In this document: one piece after another, positions 7,790 to 16,618 of the stretch
Layout: each line of letters opens with the position of its first letter
How positions within the stretch are numbered: position 1 is the first letter of the stretch
NCBI RefSeq assembly: GCF_021290385.1
Contig: NZ_CP089928.1
Location: 744,001 to 808,000, forward strand
Source of the DNA: Microbulbifer sp. YPW16
GTDB taxonomy: Bacteria > Pseudomonadota > Gammaproteobacteria > Pseudomonadales > Cellvibrionaceae
DNA: 64,000 bases
Direction of reading: 5' to 3'
Program-made: the position numbers and the translations under genes
The notes under the pieces: model-generated
Databases searched by the model: none
Told to the model about the DNA's origin: nothing
The model's input: only the letters and a program-made list of their open reading frames with translations

Positions 7790-9724
7790 TCAGATATCCT
7801 GCAGTTCGCGGCGTGCCGGCTGTGCTTCGGAATCGGTCATCACCCGCAAAGCCACCCTGCCCCCGGTATGGCGTACGCCATGCATTTCCAGGTCCTCACG
7901 TTCGAAGACATAGGACTGGATTGCCGCGAGTATCTCCGCGGTGATTTCCTGCCCCGGCACCAGCAGCGGGATGCCCGGTGGGTAGGGAACGATTTCGTCA
8001 CAGGAAATCCGGCCTACCAGCGCGGACATGTCCTCGCGCTCCAGCGGCAGTAACTCACCGCGGGCGTAATAGGCCGTGCGCGGCAGCGCAACGATATCCG
8101 CCAGTGGCGGCAGCGATTGGCCACGGTCGGCCCCGGCGGCATCGCCGGCGCTCTCCGACAGCTTGCGCAGCGCCTGTTTCAGGCGCAGCAGTTTGCTCTC
8201 GGTGGTGCCGATGGTGACCAGGAAAGACAGGGTATTGTGGGTATTTTTCTCGACCTGGATACCAAACTCATTGAACAGCCGGTACTGCGCCGCGGGCGCA
8301 GACAGGCCGGCGCAGCCGACATCGATGGTGACCTTGGTGGGATCCAGGCGAATGCCGTCCTGCGCCACCTCCTCACTGCACAGGTCATCGACGCCCAGGC
8401 AGCGGAAGGCGGTGGACTCCCGCACGAAACTGCGGATCTCTTCCGCAAACCCGAGCGTGCGGCTCATGACATTGAAACCCTCGATGCTCATCTGCTTGCG
8501 CGCCACATCGAGGCTGGCGATCATCCCGTACTGCGGGCTGGTGGAAGTGTGCATATTGATATCTTCACGGAAGCCAGCTGCATCAAAATTCTCCACGCTC
8601 TCGCCCACGTGGATCATGCTCGCCTGGGAAAACGCCGACAGCATCTTGTGGGTCGACTGGGTGACAAAGTCCGCCCCGCACTCCAGCGCCGTGGGGCGCA
8701 GTTCCGGGTGGAATCGCCCGTGCGCATACCAGGCCTCATCGATCAGCACGTACACGCCGTGCTGGTGCGCAAATTCAATGATCGGCTTCAGGTCATAGCG
8801 CAGGCCGTCATAGGTGCAGGAAGTCAGTACCAGCAGGCGCGCCGACGGGTTTTCCTCGATTGCCCGGAAGATGCTCGCTTTCGGCACCGGGCCGTAGACA
8901 CCGTAGTGCTGGTTCACCGATGACTCCAGGTACACCGGCACTGCGCCGCTCATGATCATCGCGTGGTGGACAGACTTGTGGCAGTTGCGGTCAACCACTA
9001 CGCGATCGCCCTGGCGCAACAGGTGCTGCAGTACAATCTTGTTCGAAGTGGAAGTGCCGTTGGTGACGAAGTAACTGTGCTTCGCCCCAAAGGTTTTCGC
9101 AGTCAGGTTCTGGGCCTGGCGGATCACGCTGATGGGATCCATCAGCGAGTCCAGCATTTTCACACTGACCGATAGATCCGTGTTGAAGATGTGCTCACCC
9201 ATAAAGCGATAGAAATCCACCACCCAGGGACTGGAGCTGAGGCTGTCGCCGCTGGAGTGACCGGGCGTATGCCAAGAGTCCCGCGCGGCATAAACATATT
9301 CCTTCAGGGCGTCGGCAAACGGGGTGGCGATGCGCTCCAGCAGGATTCGCCGCAGTGTCCGGTAAACCACACCATAGTTGGATTCGGCCCGGGAGATGAC
9401 GCACTCATAGATGCGTTCCTCGGTCGGCGTCTTACACGCGGTCAGCAGCACACAGTCGATCTCTGCCCGCAGGCGACGCAGTTCGCGGTAGCACTCCACC
9501 AGGGAGTCGGCATCGAGCGCGCCGTCATCCAGCGCCACCACCTGGGTGGCGCCATCGCCCAGCTGTTCCGTCAGCGATTGGCCAGGTTCGCAGTAATTGA
9601 ACACCAGGCCCAGTGGAGAACCCTCATCGCTCTCCGCTACCTGTGCCAGTTCATTCACCCAGCGGCGGCCGAACTGGGCATCCGCAGTAACCAGTACAAC
9701 TTTACAATCCATTTCCAAACCCAT
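7790..9724 (-). CDS. PLP-dependent Orn/Lys/Arg decarboxylase family protein
   Basis: This is a fold-type I basic-amino-acid decarboxylase. Residues 1-130 form a response-regulator-like N-terminal domain. The PLP core follows, with DSWHTPGHSSGDSL near 149, LIDEAWYAHG (Asp329) and STHKMLSAFSQ, whose Lys360 should be the Schiff-base lysine. The C-terminal domain runs from about 510. At 644 aa it is shorter than SpeF or LdcI (about 715-730). The substrate cannot be read from sequence; ornithine, lysine and arginine are usual, and in this setting lysine or a diaminopimelate-derived amino acid would make sense. It lies 6 bp after an NhaC-type antiporter gene and 14 bp before ddpX. The start could also be the ATG at 9712. 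Confidence 0.85.
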   Translation of the reverse strand: MGLEMDCKVVLVTADAQFGRRWVNELAQVAESDEGSPLGLVFNYCEPGQSLTEQLGDGATQVVALDDGALDADSLVECYRELRRLRAEIDCVLLTACKTPTEERIYECVISRAESNYGVVYRTLRRILLERIATPFADALKEYVYAARDSWHTPGHSSGDSLSSSPWVVDFYRFMGEHIFNTDLSVSVKMLDSLMDPISVIRQAQNLTAKTFGAKHSYFVTNGTSTSNKIVLQHLLRQGDRVVVDRNCHKSVHHAMIMSGAVPVYLESSVNQHYGVYGPVPKASIFRAIEENPSARLLVLTSCTYDGLRYDLKPIIEFAHQHGVYVLIDEAWYAHGRFHPELRPTALECGADFVTQSTHKMLSAFSQASMIHVGESVENFDAAGFREDINMHTSTSPQYGMIASLDVARKQMSIEGFNVMSRTLGFAEEIRSFVRESTAFRCLGVDDLCSEEVAQDGIRLDPTKVTIDVGCAGLSAPAAQYRLFNEFGIQVEKNTHNTLSFLVTIGTTESKLLRLKQALRKLSESAGDAAGADRGQSLPPLADIVALPRTAYYARGELLPLEREDMSALVGRISCDEIVPYPPGIPLLVPGQEITAEILAAIQSYVFEREDLEMHGVRHTGGRVALRVMTDSEAQPARRELQDI

Positions 9725-9730
9725 ATTCAG

Positions 9731-11125
9731 TTACAGCATGACCACACCCAGCAGGACAAAGCCCGCCGCGCTGATGGCACCGGCCTGCAGCGCGTAGGGC
9801 AACTGTGTCCGGACGTGGTCGATATGTTCAGTGCCGGACGCCAGCGAAGAGACAATCGTGGTGTCCGAGATTGGCGAGGAATGATCCCCAAAAATACCGC
9901 CGGAAAGCACGGCGGCAACGAACAGGGCGGGTTCAGCGCCCAGTGCCGATGCGACCGGAATCGCGATCGGCAGCATGATCGAGAAAGTGCCCCAGCTGGA
10001 GCCTACCGAGAAAGCAATCAGGCCCGAGACCAGGAAAATCACCAGTGGCAGCAACCACAATGGAATCGCGTCACCCACCATGCCGGCCACATAGTCCCCG
10101 GTGCCCAGGGTCTTGGAGACCGATCCCAGTGCCAGGGCCAGTACCAGGATCACTGCCAGCGGCAGCATACGCCCGGCACCTTCCATCCAGGTATGGCTGA
10201 GCTCGTCCAGCTTCATGATCCGCTGCGCCAGCACCAGCACCGAGATCACCGCGAGCCCGGCCAGCGAGGCCCATAGCACCGAAGTGGATCCGGAGCCGGC
10301 AAAGATCTCGCCGTTGCCGGTAATCCACAGGCTCGCCGGCATCGCCAGCACCAGCACCAGGATCGGCAGGAGCATATTGACCGCTCGCGGCTTGCTGGTC
10401 TTCTCACCCTTGATCGACGCGGTGAGCTCAATCCCGTCCACTTCACCACCATCAGTCCGCGCCTGCGCTGCAGCCATGGGGCCCGGGTTGTAATTGCGTG
10501 AGATGGTAAAAGCCGTCAGGGCCACTGCCGTAATGGCGTAGAGATTCAGGGGGATACTGGACAGCAGCACTGTCAGCGGGTCGCTCACATCCAGTCCCTC
10601 AAGCAGGCCCAGGTTGAAAGCACCCCAGGCATTGAGGGGGATCAGCATGCAGATCGGGGCAGAGGTGGAGTCGATGATATAGGCGAGTTTTTCCCGCGCC
10701 ACGCGGAAACGATCGAACAGCGGGCGCGACACGGTGCCGGAGACCAGCACCGTGATATTGGATTCAATAAAGATCAGCACCCCCACCAGCCACGCCATCC
10801 ACTGGGCGCGCTTGCCGTTGGTGACCCAGCGGCTGCGCTCCAGGAAGCGCACAAAGCCGGTAACGGCACCGCTGCGCTCCAGGGTGAGGATAAAGGCACC
10901 GATCACCAGGGTGAACATGACCACGCGCGCATCCCCGGGGTTGGCCAGTACCGCCAGCACGCCGTCGAGGGCTTCCGCCAGGGAGGGCAGCACCCCGGAC
11001 TGGTTGAGCAGGAAATAGCCAAGCCAGATACCGGCAAACAGGGCCAGGTATACCTGGCGGGTCAGCAGGGCCAGGCCGATGGCGATAAACGGGGGAAGCA
11101 GGGTAATCCAGGTCAAATCAGTCAT
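9731..11125 (-). CDS. NhaC-family Na+/H+ or substrate antiporter
   Basis: This polytopic permease (464 aa, about 11-12 hydrophobic segments) belongs to the NhaC family of the ion-transporter superfamily. Recognisable regions are VLIFIESNITVLVSG, STSAPICMLIPLNAWGAF, GSSWGTFSIMLPIAIPVA and GGIFGDHSSPISDTTIVSS. Some members exchange Na+/H+, while others are coupled to amino acids, malate/lactate or arginine/ornithine. Its position 6 bp before a decarboxylase gene suggests exchange of the decarboxylase substrate and product, or pH support for that reaction; this is an inference. The ATG is at 11125. A 125-bp gap separates it from ldcA upstream. Confidence 0.85.
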   Translation of the reverse strand: MTDLTWITLLPPFIAIGLALLTRQVYLALFAGIWLGYFLLNQSGVLPSLAEALDGVLAVLANPGDARVVMFTLVIGAFILTLERSGAVTGFVRFLERSRWVTNGKRAQWMAWLVGVLIFIESNITVLVSGTVSRPLFDRFRVAREKLAYIIDSTSAPICMLIPLNAWGAFNLGLLEGLDVSDPLTVLLSSIPLNLYAITAVALTAFTISRNYNPGPMAAAQARTDGGEVDGIELTASIKGEKTSKPRAVNMLLPILVLVLAMPASLWITGNGEIFAGSGSTSVLWASLAGLAVISVLVLAQRIMKLDELSHTWMEGAGRMLPLAVILVLALALGSVSKTLGTGDYVAGMVGDAIPLWLLPLVIFLVSGLIAFSVGSSWGTFSIMLPIAIPVASALGAEPALFVAAVLSGGIFGDHSSPISDTTIVSSLASGTEHIDHVRTQLPYALQAGAISAAGFVLLGVVML

Positions 11126-11250
11126 ACAGGCTTCTATTTATTATTGATTTCGCCGGCCAGCCCCCGGCTCCCGCCAATCCGGCAGGCATCGCCCGGTCAC
11201 CCGGACGCCGGGCGACAGGCCCGGCAGAACGCATCATAGTGGTTTTGTGA
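11126..11250. other. Intergenic gap with inverted repeat
   Basis: This gap follows the ldcA stop on the minus strand. It contains an inverted repeat at about 11189-11215 (TCGCCCGG and CCGGGCGA arms) with no U-tract, a weak terminator candidate, and an AT-rich patch (TTTATTATTGAT) at 11137-11150 upstream of the antiporter gene that may hold its promoter. Confidence 0.35.
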
Positions 11251-12297
11251 TCACGTAACTACCGGCTCGAGCAGTTTCAGAGTGCCGGCATCACCGTCAA
11301 GTTCCGCCATGGCCCCCACCGGCACGACCGTCTGGTCGTCCACGTGACCGATCATCAGGCCCCGCACCACGGGAACCTCCAGCCCCGCACAGCGCTCCCG
11401 CAACACGTGCTCGACGCTGAAGGTGTTGCCGTCCGTGTCGGTCTCCGTGAACTTGCCAAACACGATACCCGCCACCTGGTCGAGCTTCCCGGCCAGCCAC
11501 AACTGCGTCAGCATCCGGTCAATACGGTAAGGCGCCTCACCCACGTCCTCGAGGAACAGCAACCGGTCGCGGAAGTCGGGCTCGAACTCGGTGCCCAGCA
11601 GGCTGCACACCAGGGTCAGGTTGCCCCCCACCAGGCGACCGCGGGCGCGCCCGCCGCGAAAGCGGGTAATGCGGTTGCGGTGCTCCGCCCTGCCCGGCCG
11701 GGCCTCGAAGGGCGGCGGCGCGCCCAGCAGGGTCGGGGACTCACCGCGCACCAGCACCTTGCGGTACTCCTCAAGGGTGTAATCGGTAAAGTTCTGCGCG
11801 GCGATGGGGCCGTGAAAGGTAACGAAACCGCAGCGCTGGTAAATGGCATTCAGCAGCGCGGTGATATCGGAGTAGCCCAGTAATACCTTGGGATTCCCCG
11901 CAATGGTGTCGTAGTCCAGCATCGGCAGGATTCGCGGCGTGCCGTAGCCGCCCCGCAGGCAGAACACCGCATCCACACTGTCATCGGCAAACATGGCATT
12001 GATATCCTGGGCCCGGGCCAGGTCCGGGCCGGCCAGGTACTGGGTGCGCTGGTAGAGGTGTTCGCCTTCCTTTACCCGGAATCCCAGCGACTTCACCACA
12101 TCGATGGCGAAGCGGATATCCTCGTCCTCCCAGGCGTTGCTGGCCGGAGTGACCAGGCCTACGGTCATGCCCTTGCGCAGCCTGGCGGGTCTACGCGGCC
12201 GCTGTTCCCCGGCGGCCGCGACATGGGTGGCGGCACCGGCCATTGCGCCCAGTAATGGCGCCGATACCAGGCTCTTGATCAGGGTTCTTCTGTCCAC
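11251..12297 (-). CDS. ldcA: LD-carboxypeptidase LdcA family (peptidase S66)
   Basis: This serine peptidase of family S66 removes the terminal D-Ala from muropeptide tetrapeptides (L,D-carboxypeptidase); YkfA and microcin-immunity MccF are relatives. Motifs are GLVTPASN, FCLRGGYGTPRILPMLDY, LLGYSDITALLNAI (nucleophile Ser), LEDVGEAPYRIDRML (Glu) and a late MIGHVDD (His). An N-terminal DRRTLIKS followed by a hydrophobic stretch resembles a Tat signal, so this copy may act in the periplasm, unlike cytoplasmic E. coli LdcA. I start it at the GTG at 12297 because AGGAG lies 5 nt upstream; a GTG at 12312 would overlap the preceding gene. It is cotranscribed with the serine hydrolase gene 11 bp upstream. 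Confidence 0.88.
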   Translation of the reverse strand: MDRRTLIKSLVSAPLLGAMAGAATHVAAAGEQRPRRPARLRKGMTVGLVTPASNAWEDEDIRFAIDVVKSLGFRVKEGEHLYQRTQYLAGPDLARAQDINAMFADDSVDAVFCLRGGYGTPRILPMLDYDTIAGNPKVLLGYSDITALLNAIYQRCGFVTFHGPIAAQNFTDYTLEEYRKVLVRGESPTLLGAPPPFEARPGRAEHRNRITRFRGGRARGRLVGGNLTLVCSLLGTEFEPDFRDRLLFLEDVGEAPYRIDRMLTQLWLAGKLDQVAGIVFGKFTETDTDGNTFSVEHVLRERCAGLEVPVVRGLMIGHVDDQTVVPVGAMAELDGDAGTLKLLEPVVT

Positions 12298-12308
12298 GTT
12301 CACTCCTG

Positions 12309-13952
12309 TCACTGCTTATTCTTCTGTTTCTTCTGTGCCAACAGACCCACCGCCTCGCCGTTTTCCCCGGCCGGGCCGGTACGGACAAAGCGCAGGTCCG
12401 GGAAGTCATAACTGAAGTCCACCCCGCGGGACAGGGGCTGCATGGTGACCACCAGCTCGCCATCGTCGCCCCGTTCGGCTACCAACCAGGCATCTGCCTG
12501 CAGGCTGCGGTCGTCCCAGCGCAGGCTCCAGACGCCCGGTGCAGCGGATTCCATAGTGCCCACAAGCCGCGGGGATTTCAGTGAGCGCCAGCGCAATTTG
12601 CCCGCCGCGCCTGTGTAGATCTCCATCGGCCCGAACCAGGGATCACGGTAGCGCCCCTCAACCTGTTTGCGGGCGACCGGTGCACGGCTCTCGGGCCGGG
12701 GCAGCAGTTCCGGTTCGCTGGGCGCCGCGGCGCCCCCCCAAAGCTCCTGGAAGTGCGCCAGCCAGTCCCGCGGCTCGGCCCCCAGGTAGGGCTTCAGCAG
12801 CCCGTGGATCAGTGCCTGGCGTGCGACACCGGCACTGCGGTTCATCAACACCACCATGGCCAGCTTTTCTTCCGGTACGATCGCCGTCCACGCATACATG
12901 CCCGACAGCGAACCGGTATGGTGAATCACCCGCTTGCCATACATATCCTGCACCCGCCATCCCAGCGCGTACGCATAGAAGTGGCCACCATCACGCTCGG
13001 CACGCTCGGGCGACATTGGCATCAGGGTGACCGGCTGCCACAGCCGATCGCGGGATTCCTCGCTCAGCAGGCGCTGCCCGTCCGGGCTCACACCGCCCGC
13101 CAGCAATGTGCGCAACCAGCGCAGCATATCGCCGGCACTGCAGTGCATGCCCCCGGCAGCGGCGAGGACAATCGGGTGGTCGGGCGCCAGGTTGGGCGTA
13201 TCGACCACCAGGCGATCGCCCTCCAGCCGGTGGGGGTCGGCCAGGTTGTCCCGCGCCGCCTCCGGCACCGGTCCGGCGTAACAGTGCTCCAGGCCCAGCT
13301 CCGCCAGCAGGCGTTGCTGCACAAACTCCTCATAACTCATGCCGGATACGGCGGCAATCAGCTCGCCGGCCACGATATAAAGCAGGTTGTCGTAGGCGTA
13401 GTCGGCCCGAAAGCTGCCGGTCACCGGCAGGTGCCTTAACCCCTGCAGGATATCCGCACGGCTGAAGCTGTTGGGCTGCGGCCACAGCATCAGGTCGCCC
13501 GCGCCGGGACCCAGCCCGGAACGGTGGGTAAGCAGGTCCACCACCTGGAACTCGCGGGTAATCCACTCGTCCCCCAGGGCAAATTGCGGCAGGTAATCCG
13601 CCACGCGGCTGTCCCAGTCCAGCTTGCCCTCTTCCACCAGCAGCGCCAGCGCCGCGGTGGTGAACGCCTTGGTCGTGGAAGCCAGCTTGAACAGGGTTTC
13701 CTGGTCAACCGGGCGCGGACTGTCGACGTTGGTCACACCGAACCCCCTGACCAGCACCGGCTCGCCATCGCGCCAGATCCCCACTGCTGCCCCCGGCACC
13801 CGCTCCTCCTCAATTACCCGCTGTACCAGGGCTTCAGGGTTTATGGGCGACTGGTCCGCATCGCGGTCGCTGCCACAGCCGGGTAACAGCGTGACTACCG
13901 CCAGGCCAGTAGCCGACAGGAATAATCGTTTCTTCAGGGAGGTGGGTCGCAT
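12309..13952 (-). CDS. Beta-lactamase-like serine hydrolase lipoprotein
   Basis: This penicillin-binding-like serine hydrolase (class C beta-lactamase/DD-peptidase fold) begins with a signal peptide and a lipobox ending LLPGC. The SxxK nucleophile motif is STTK, in FKLASTTKAFTTAA. A YxN-type motif is AYDN in ADYAYDNLLYIV, and a late HTGSLSG occupies the KTG-box position. The length of 547 aa includes a C-terminal beta-rich domain from about residue 420. Relatives include D-aminopeptidases, esterases and the AmlB-type protein in the Bacillus muropeptide cluster; the substrate is unknown. It is first of the pair with ldcA and divergent from the transglutaminase gene, sharing a 231-bp control region. 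Confidence 0.85.
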   Translation of the reverse strand: MRPTSLKKRLFLSATGLAVVTLLPGCGSDRDADQSPINPEALVQRVIEEERVPGAAVGIWRDGEPVLVRGFGVTNVDSPRPVDQETLFKLASTTKAFTTAALALLVEEGKLDWDSRVADYLPQFALGDEWITREFQVVDLLTHRSGLGPGAGDLMLWPQPNSFSRADILQGLRHLPVTGSFRADYAYDNLLYIVAGELIAAVSGMSYEEFVQQRLLAELGLEHCYAGPVPEAARDNLADPHRLEGDRLVVDTPNLAPDHPIVLAAAGGMHCSAGDMLRWLRTLLAGGVSPDGQRLLSEESRDRLWQPVTLMPMSPERAERDGGHFYAYALGWRVQDMYGKRVIHHTGSLSGMYAWTAIVPEEKLAMVVLMNRSAGVARQALIHGLLKPYLGAEPRDWLAHFQELWGGAAAPSEPELLPRPESRAPVARKQVEGRYRDPWFGPMEIYTGAAGKLRWRSLKSPRLVGTMESAAPGVWSLRWDDRSLQADAWLVAERGDDGELVVTMQPLSRGVDFSYDFPDLRFVRTGPAGENGEAVGLLAQKKQKNKQ

Positions 13953-14094
13953 CGGATCTCCAATCGGCCGTCAGGCGCCAGCCACTCGCAGTAAACGCAC
14001 ATCGCCGAAGCCGCCACAGGCCTGGCACAGGCGAAGCGGCATACCCTTTGGCGCTCCATTTGCCCTCGACTGACTTGACGCTGGCACTGGTTTA

Positions 14095-14151
14095 GAATAA
14101 TTTTCAGAATAATTTATCAATACGAATTTGCCGTGTAAATATAATTTATTC
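14095..14151. promoter_or_regulatory. Divergent promoters with GAATA-N3-TATTC-like operator sites
   Basis: In this AT-rich island, GAATAATTTTC (14095-14105), GAATAATTTATCA (14107-14119) and ATATAATTTATTC (14139-14151) are imperfect copies of a 13-bp palindrome seen perfectly elsewhere in the island. On the plus strand a perfect TATAAT (14140-14145) sits inside the last copy. On the minus strand TTTACA (14134-14139), a 17-nt spacer and TAAATT (14111-14116) form a promoter for the serine hydrolase gene, whose -10 lies in the middle copy. I infer control by the MurR/RpiR regulator. Confidence 0.5.
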
Positions 14152-14183
14152 AAACCGAAGGCAAACGACCCCGGAGCCCCACT

Positions 14184-15683
14184 GTGCGCAAGACCTTTTT
14201 GAGAAGAAAAAACCCGATGTTGTCCGTGCGGGTGAGCCGCCCATCTTTCAAAGCTTTTATTCCCGCCGCACTGGTAGCGGCGATGGCACTGGCGGGATGC
14301 AGTGCAGCAGAAAGCTCATTGACCCGGGTGCAGCAACTGGCCGACCAGGGGCATTACAGCAAAGCACGCGAGGAGATCAGGAAGATGCTGGAAAGCGATC
14401 CCGCCGACAGTGAAGCCGCGTCCCTGCAATTCGAGCATGAGCGCATGCGCCGTATCGAGATGGATTTCCAGCTCACCGGTGATGAACTGCTGCCATCTAT
14501 CCAGCGCTACATCCCCGACGCCACGGCCGAGGATATTCTCGCCTGGGACCAGCAGGGCCTGCTTGAGTCCAAGGTAATCGACGGCGAGCGTCGTTTCTTC
14601 AACAAGACCGCATACAACCTGGTACATATTTCAGATGCCGCGGCACAACGCACGGATGACTACCAGCGTTTTACCGGCAAGGCACCGCTCTATGCATTGC
14701 ACCCGCACCACCGCGAGGTGATCGCCGCCGACACACCGCCGCGCAACCGTATCCGCATCCAGTACACGCTCACCGTCGATCCCGACGTGGTCCCCGATGG
14801 GGAGATGGTCCGGGCCTGGATTCCCTTCCCCCAGGAAATTGCCGGCAAGCAGGAAAATATCGAGCTGGTCACGACCTCCCCGGCTGAGTTCCAGCTGGCA
14901 CCGACAGACCAGGCCCAGCGCACGGTCTATCTCGAGCAGCCCGCCCGGGCCGGCGAGCCCACTAAATTTCGCGTCAGCTACCGCTATGACAGCCTCGCCC
15001 GTCATACCGCGATCGATCCACGGCAGGTAGAACCAGTGGAATTCACCCCGGCCCTGGAACCCTATTTATCCGAGCGCGCACCGCATGTGGTGTTTACCCC
15101 GGAGCTGCGCGCGCTTTCCGAGCGTATCGTCGGAAAGGAGAAGCACCCCTACCGCATCGCGCAGAAACTCTTTGCCCATGTCGACCAGATACCCTGGGCC
15201 GGCGCGCGGGAATATTCCACCATCCGCAATATCAGCCAGTACGCGGCCCGGGCCGGCCACGCCGACTGCGGCCAGCAGACGCTGCTGCTGATGACCCTGA
15301 TGCGCATGAATGGCATCCCTGCACGCTGGCAGTCGGGCTGGGAATTTTCACCGGAATCGTTTGACACCATGCACGACTGGGGCGAGTTCTACCTGGCCCC
15401 CTATGGCTGGCTACCAATGGATGTCACCCACGGCAAGCTGGACGGCGCCAATGAGTCCGAGACCTGGTTCTACCTGGGCGGGCTGGATGCCTACCGGCTA
15501 ATTTTCAACACGGACTACAGCCGCCCCTTCTCACCGGAAAAACAGCATTTCCGATCGGAGACTGTGGACTCCCAGCGCGGTGAAGTTGAGTGGCAGGGCG
15601 GCAACCTGTACTTCGACCAGTGGGACTACAACATGGAGTGGGAAATCGAGGGCGCCGACAAATCCACACTGGCCACCAGGTAA
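14184..15683 (+). CDS. Transglutaminase-like domain lipoprotein
   Basis: This 499-aa exported protein has a lipobox ending LAGC (Cys39), a helical, TPR-like N-terminal part to about 150, a beta-rich middle domain, and a transglutaminase-like (papain-fold) core. The expected triad is Cys362 in AGHADCGQQTLLL, His397 in DTMHDWGEF and Asp413 in LPMDVTHG. Such proteins act as periplasmic peptidases or amide-bond transferases; the substrate is unknown, but its position among muropeptide enzymes points to a peptide from the cell wall. The GTG at 14184 has GGAG 8 nt upstream; an ATG at 14217 is an alternative. It is monocistronic and faces murR, with a hairpin between. Confidence 0.8.
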   Translation: MRKTFLRRKNPMLSVRVSRPSFKAFIPAALVAAMALAGCSAAESSLTRVQQLADQGHYSKAREEIRKMLESDPADSEAASLQFEHERMRRIEMDFQLTGDELLPSIQRYIPDATAEDILAWDQQGLLESKVIDGERRFFNKTAYNLVHISDAAAQRTDDYQRFTGKAPLYALHPHHREVIAADTPPRNRIRIQYTLTVDPDVVPDGEMVRAWIPFPQEIAGKQENIELVTTSPAEFQLAPTDQAQRTVYLEQPARAGEPTKFRVSYRYDSLARHTAIDPRQVEPVEFTPALEPYLSERAPHVVFTPELRALSERIVGKEKHPYRIAQKLFAHVDQIPWAGAREYSTIRNISQYAARAGHADCGQQTLLLMTLMRMNGIPARWQSGWEFSPESFDTMHDWGEFYLAPYGWLPMDVTHGKLDGANESETWFYLGGLDAYRLIFNTDYSRPFSPEKQHFRSETVDSQRGEVEWQGGNLYFDQWDYNMEWEIEGADKSTLATR

Positions 15684-15690
15684 CCAGACC

Positions 15691-15720
15691 GGCCCAGCCG
15701 GGACTCTACCCCGGCTGGCC
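15691..15720. terminator. Convergent terminator hairpin
   Basis: The inverted repeat GGCCCAGCCGGG-N6-CCCCGGCTGGCC lies between the converging transglutaminase and murR genes. It has no long U-tract, so efficiency is uncertain. Confidence 0.5.
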
Positions 15721-15784
15721 CCGCCTTTCGGTCAACCACTACCGGCGCGAACGGGAAAGGAATGAGGGAAAACAGGTCGCCGGC

Positions 15785-16618
15785 TTACTGCTCGGCGACC
15801 AGCAGACCGCTGACCAGGCTCTCAATCAGGTGCAGCTGGCCAGAGCGGAACAACAGGCGCTGCAGCGGCTGCTCTTCTTCGGAGGGCATGACATACAGGC
15901 GTATGTCGGCGTGGATGCTGGCTGCGTTGTAGTTGTAGCGGGTCAGGCTCAGCACCTTGATGCCCTTTTCCCGGGCGTGGTTGGCCGCTTCAACCAGGGA
16001 CTCCTCACCGTGCATATCGCAGATGATGCACAGCATATCCTCCTCGCCAAGGCTATCCACCATGGAGCGCTGCAGCATTCCACCCTGGTCGAACACGGCC
16101 CAGCAGCCCAGCTCAAGCAACTGGTAGGTGAGGTACTGGGCCACTGACACAGATCCATCACAGGCGGAAACCTGGATGCAACGGGCATTGCGTATCGCCT
16201 TGACCGCCGCACGCAAATGTTCCAGGTCATTGATGCCCGCGGTGTTTTCCAGTACCTCGAGTTTTTTCTGGCCCAGTTCGCTCAGCGGTGTATTGGCCCC
16301 ACCGAAAGGCAGCGGCGCATCATCGCCGCCGACCGGGCTGGAGATGCCGCCGGCATAGCTTTCGTATACCGCCAGCTTCAGGCTCGGGTAACCCTTGTAA
16401 CCGAGCTTCTGGGAGAACTTCACCACACTCGACTGGCTCACACCAACCGCATCGGCGAGCTGCTGGGAGGAGTAGTCCCGCAGCAGCTTTGTATTGTCCA
16501 GAATAAAATCGGCGAGCTTGCGCTCGTTCACCGACATCTGTTCGCGCATCGCGCGCATTTTCAGTAAACAGGTCATCGCTTTCTGTTCCAGCGGTGGCAG
16601 CTCACCGGCGCATACCAC
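15785..16618 (-). CDS. murR: MurR/RpiR family transcriptional regulator
   Basis: This regulator has an N-terminal HTH_6 domain (residues about 15-95; SSQQLADAVGVSQSSVVKFS is the helix-turn-helix) and a C-terminal SIS sugar-phosphate-binding domain (about 130-265). MurR proteins sense MurNAc-6-phosphate and control murQ-type recycling genes; the effector here is an inference from context. The gene is third in the operon NlpC/P60 - epimerase - murR. The GTG start overlaps the epimerase TAG stop (TAGTG); an ATG at 16576 is an alternative. The likely operator is GAATA-N3-TATTC, found at several promoters of this island. Length 277 aa, normal for RpiR proteins. Confidence 0.85.
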   Translation of the reverse strand: MVCAGELPPLEQKAMTCLLKMRAMREQMSVNERKLADFILDNTKLLRDYSSQQLADAVGVSQSSVVKFSQKLGYKGYPSLKLAVYESYAGGISSPVGGDDAPLPFGGANTPLSELGQKKLEVLENTAGINDLEHLRAAVKAIRNARCIQVSACDGSVSVAQYLTYQLLELGCWAVFDQGGMLQRSMVDSLGEEDMLCIICDMHGEESLVEAANHAREKGIKVLSLTRYNYNAASIHADIRLYVMPSEEEQPLQRLLFRSGQLHLIESLVSGLLVAEQ

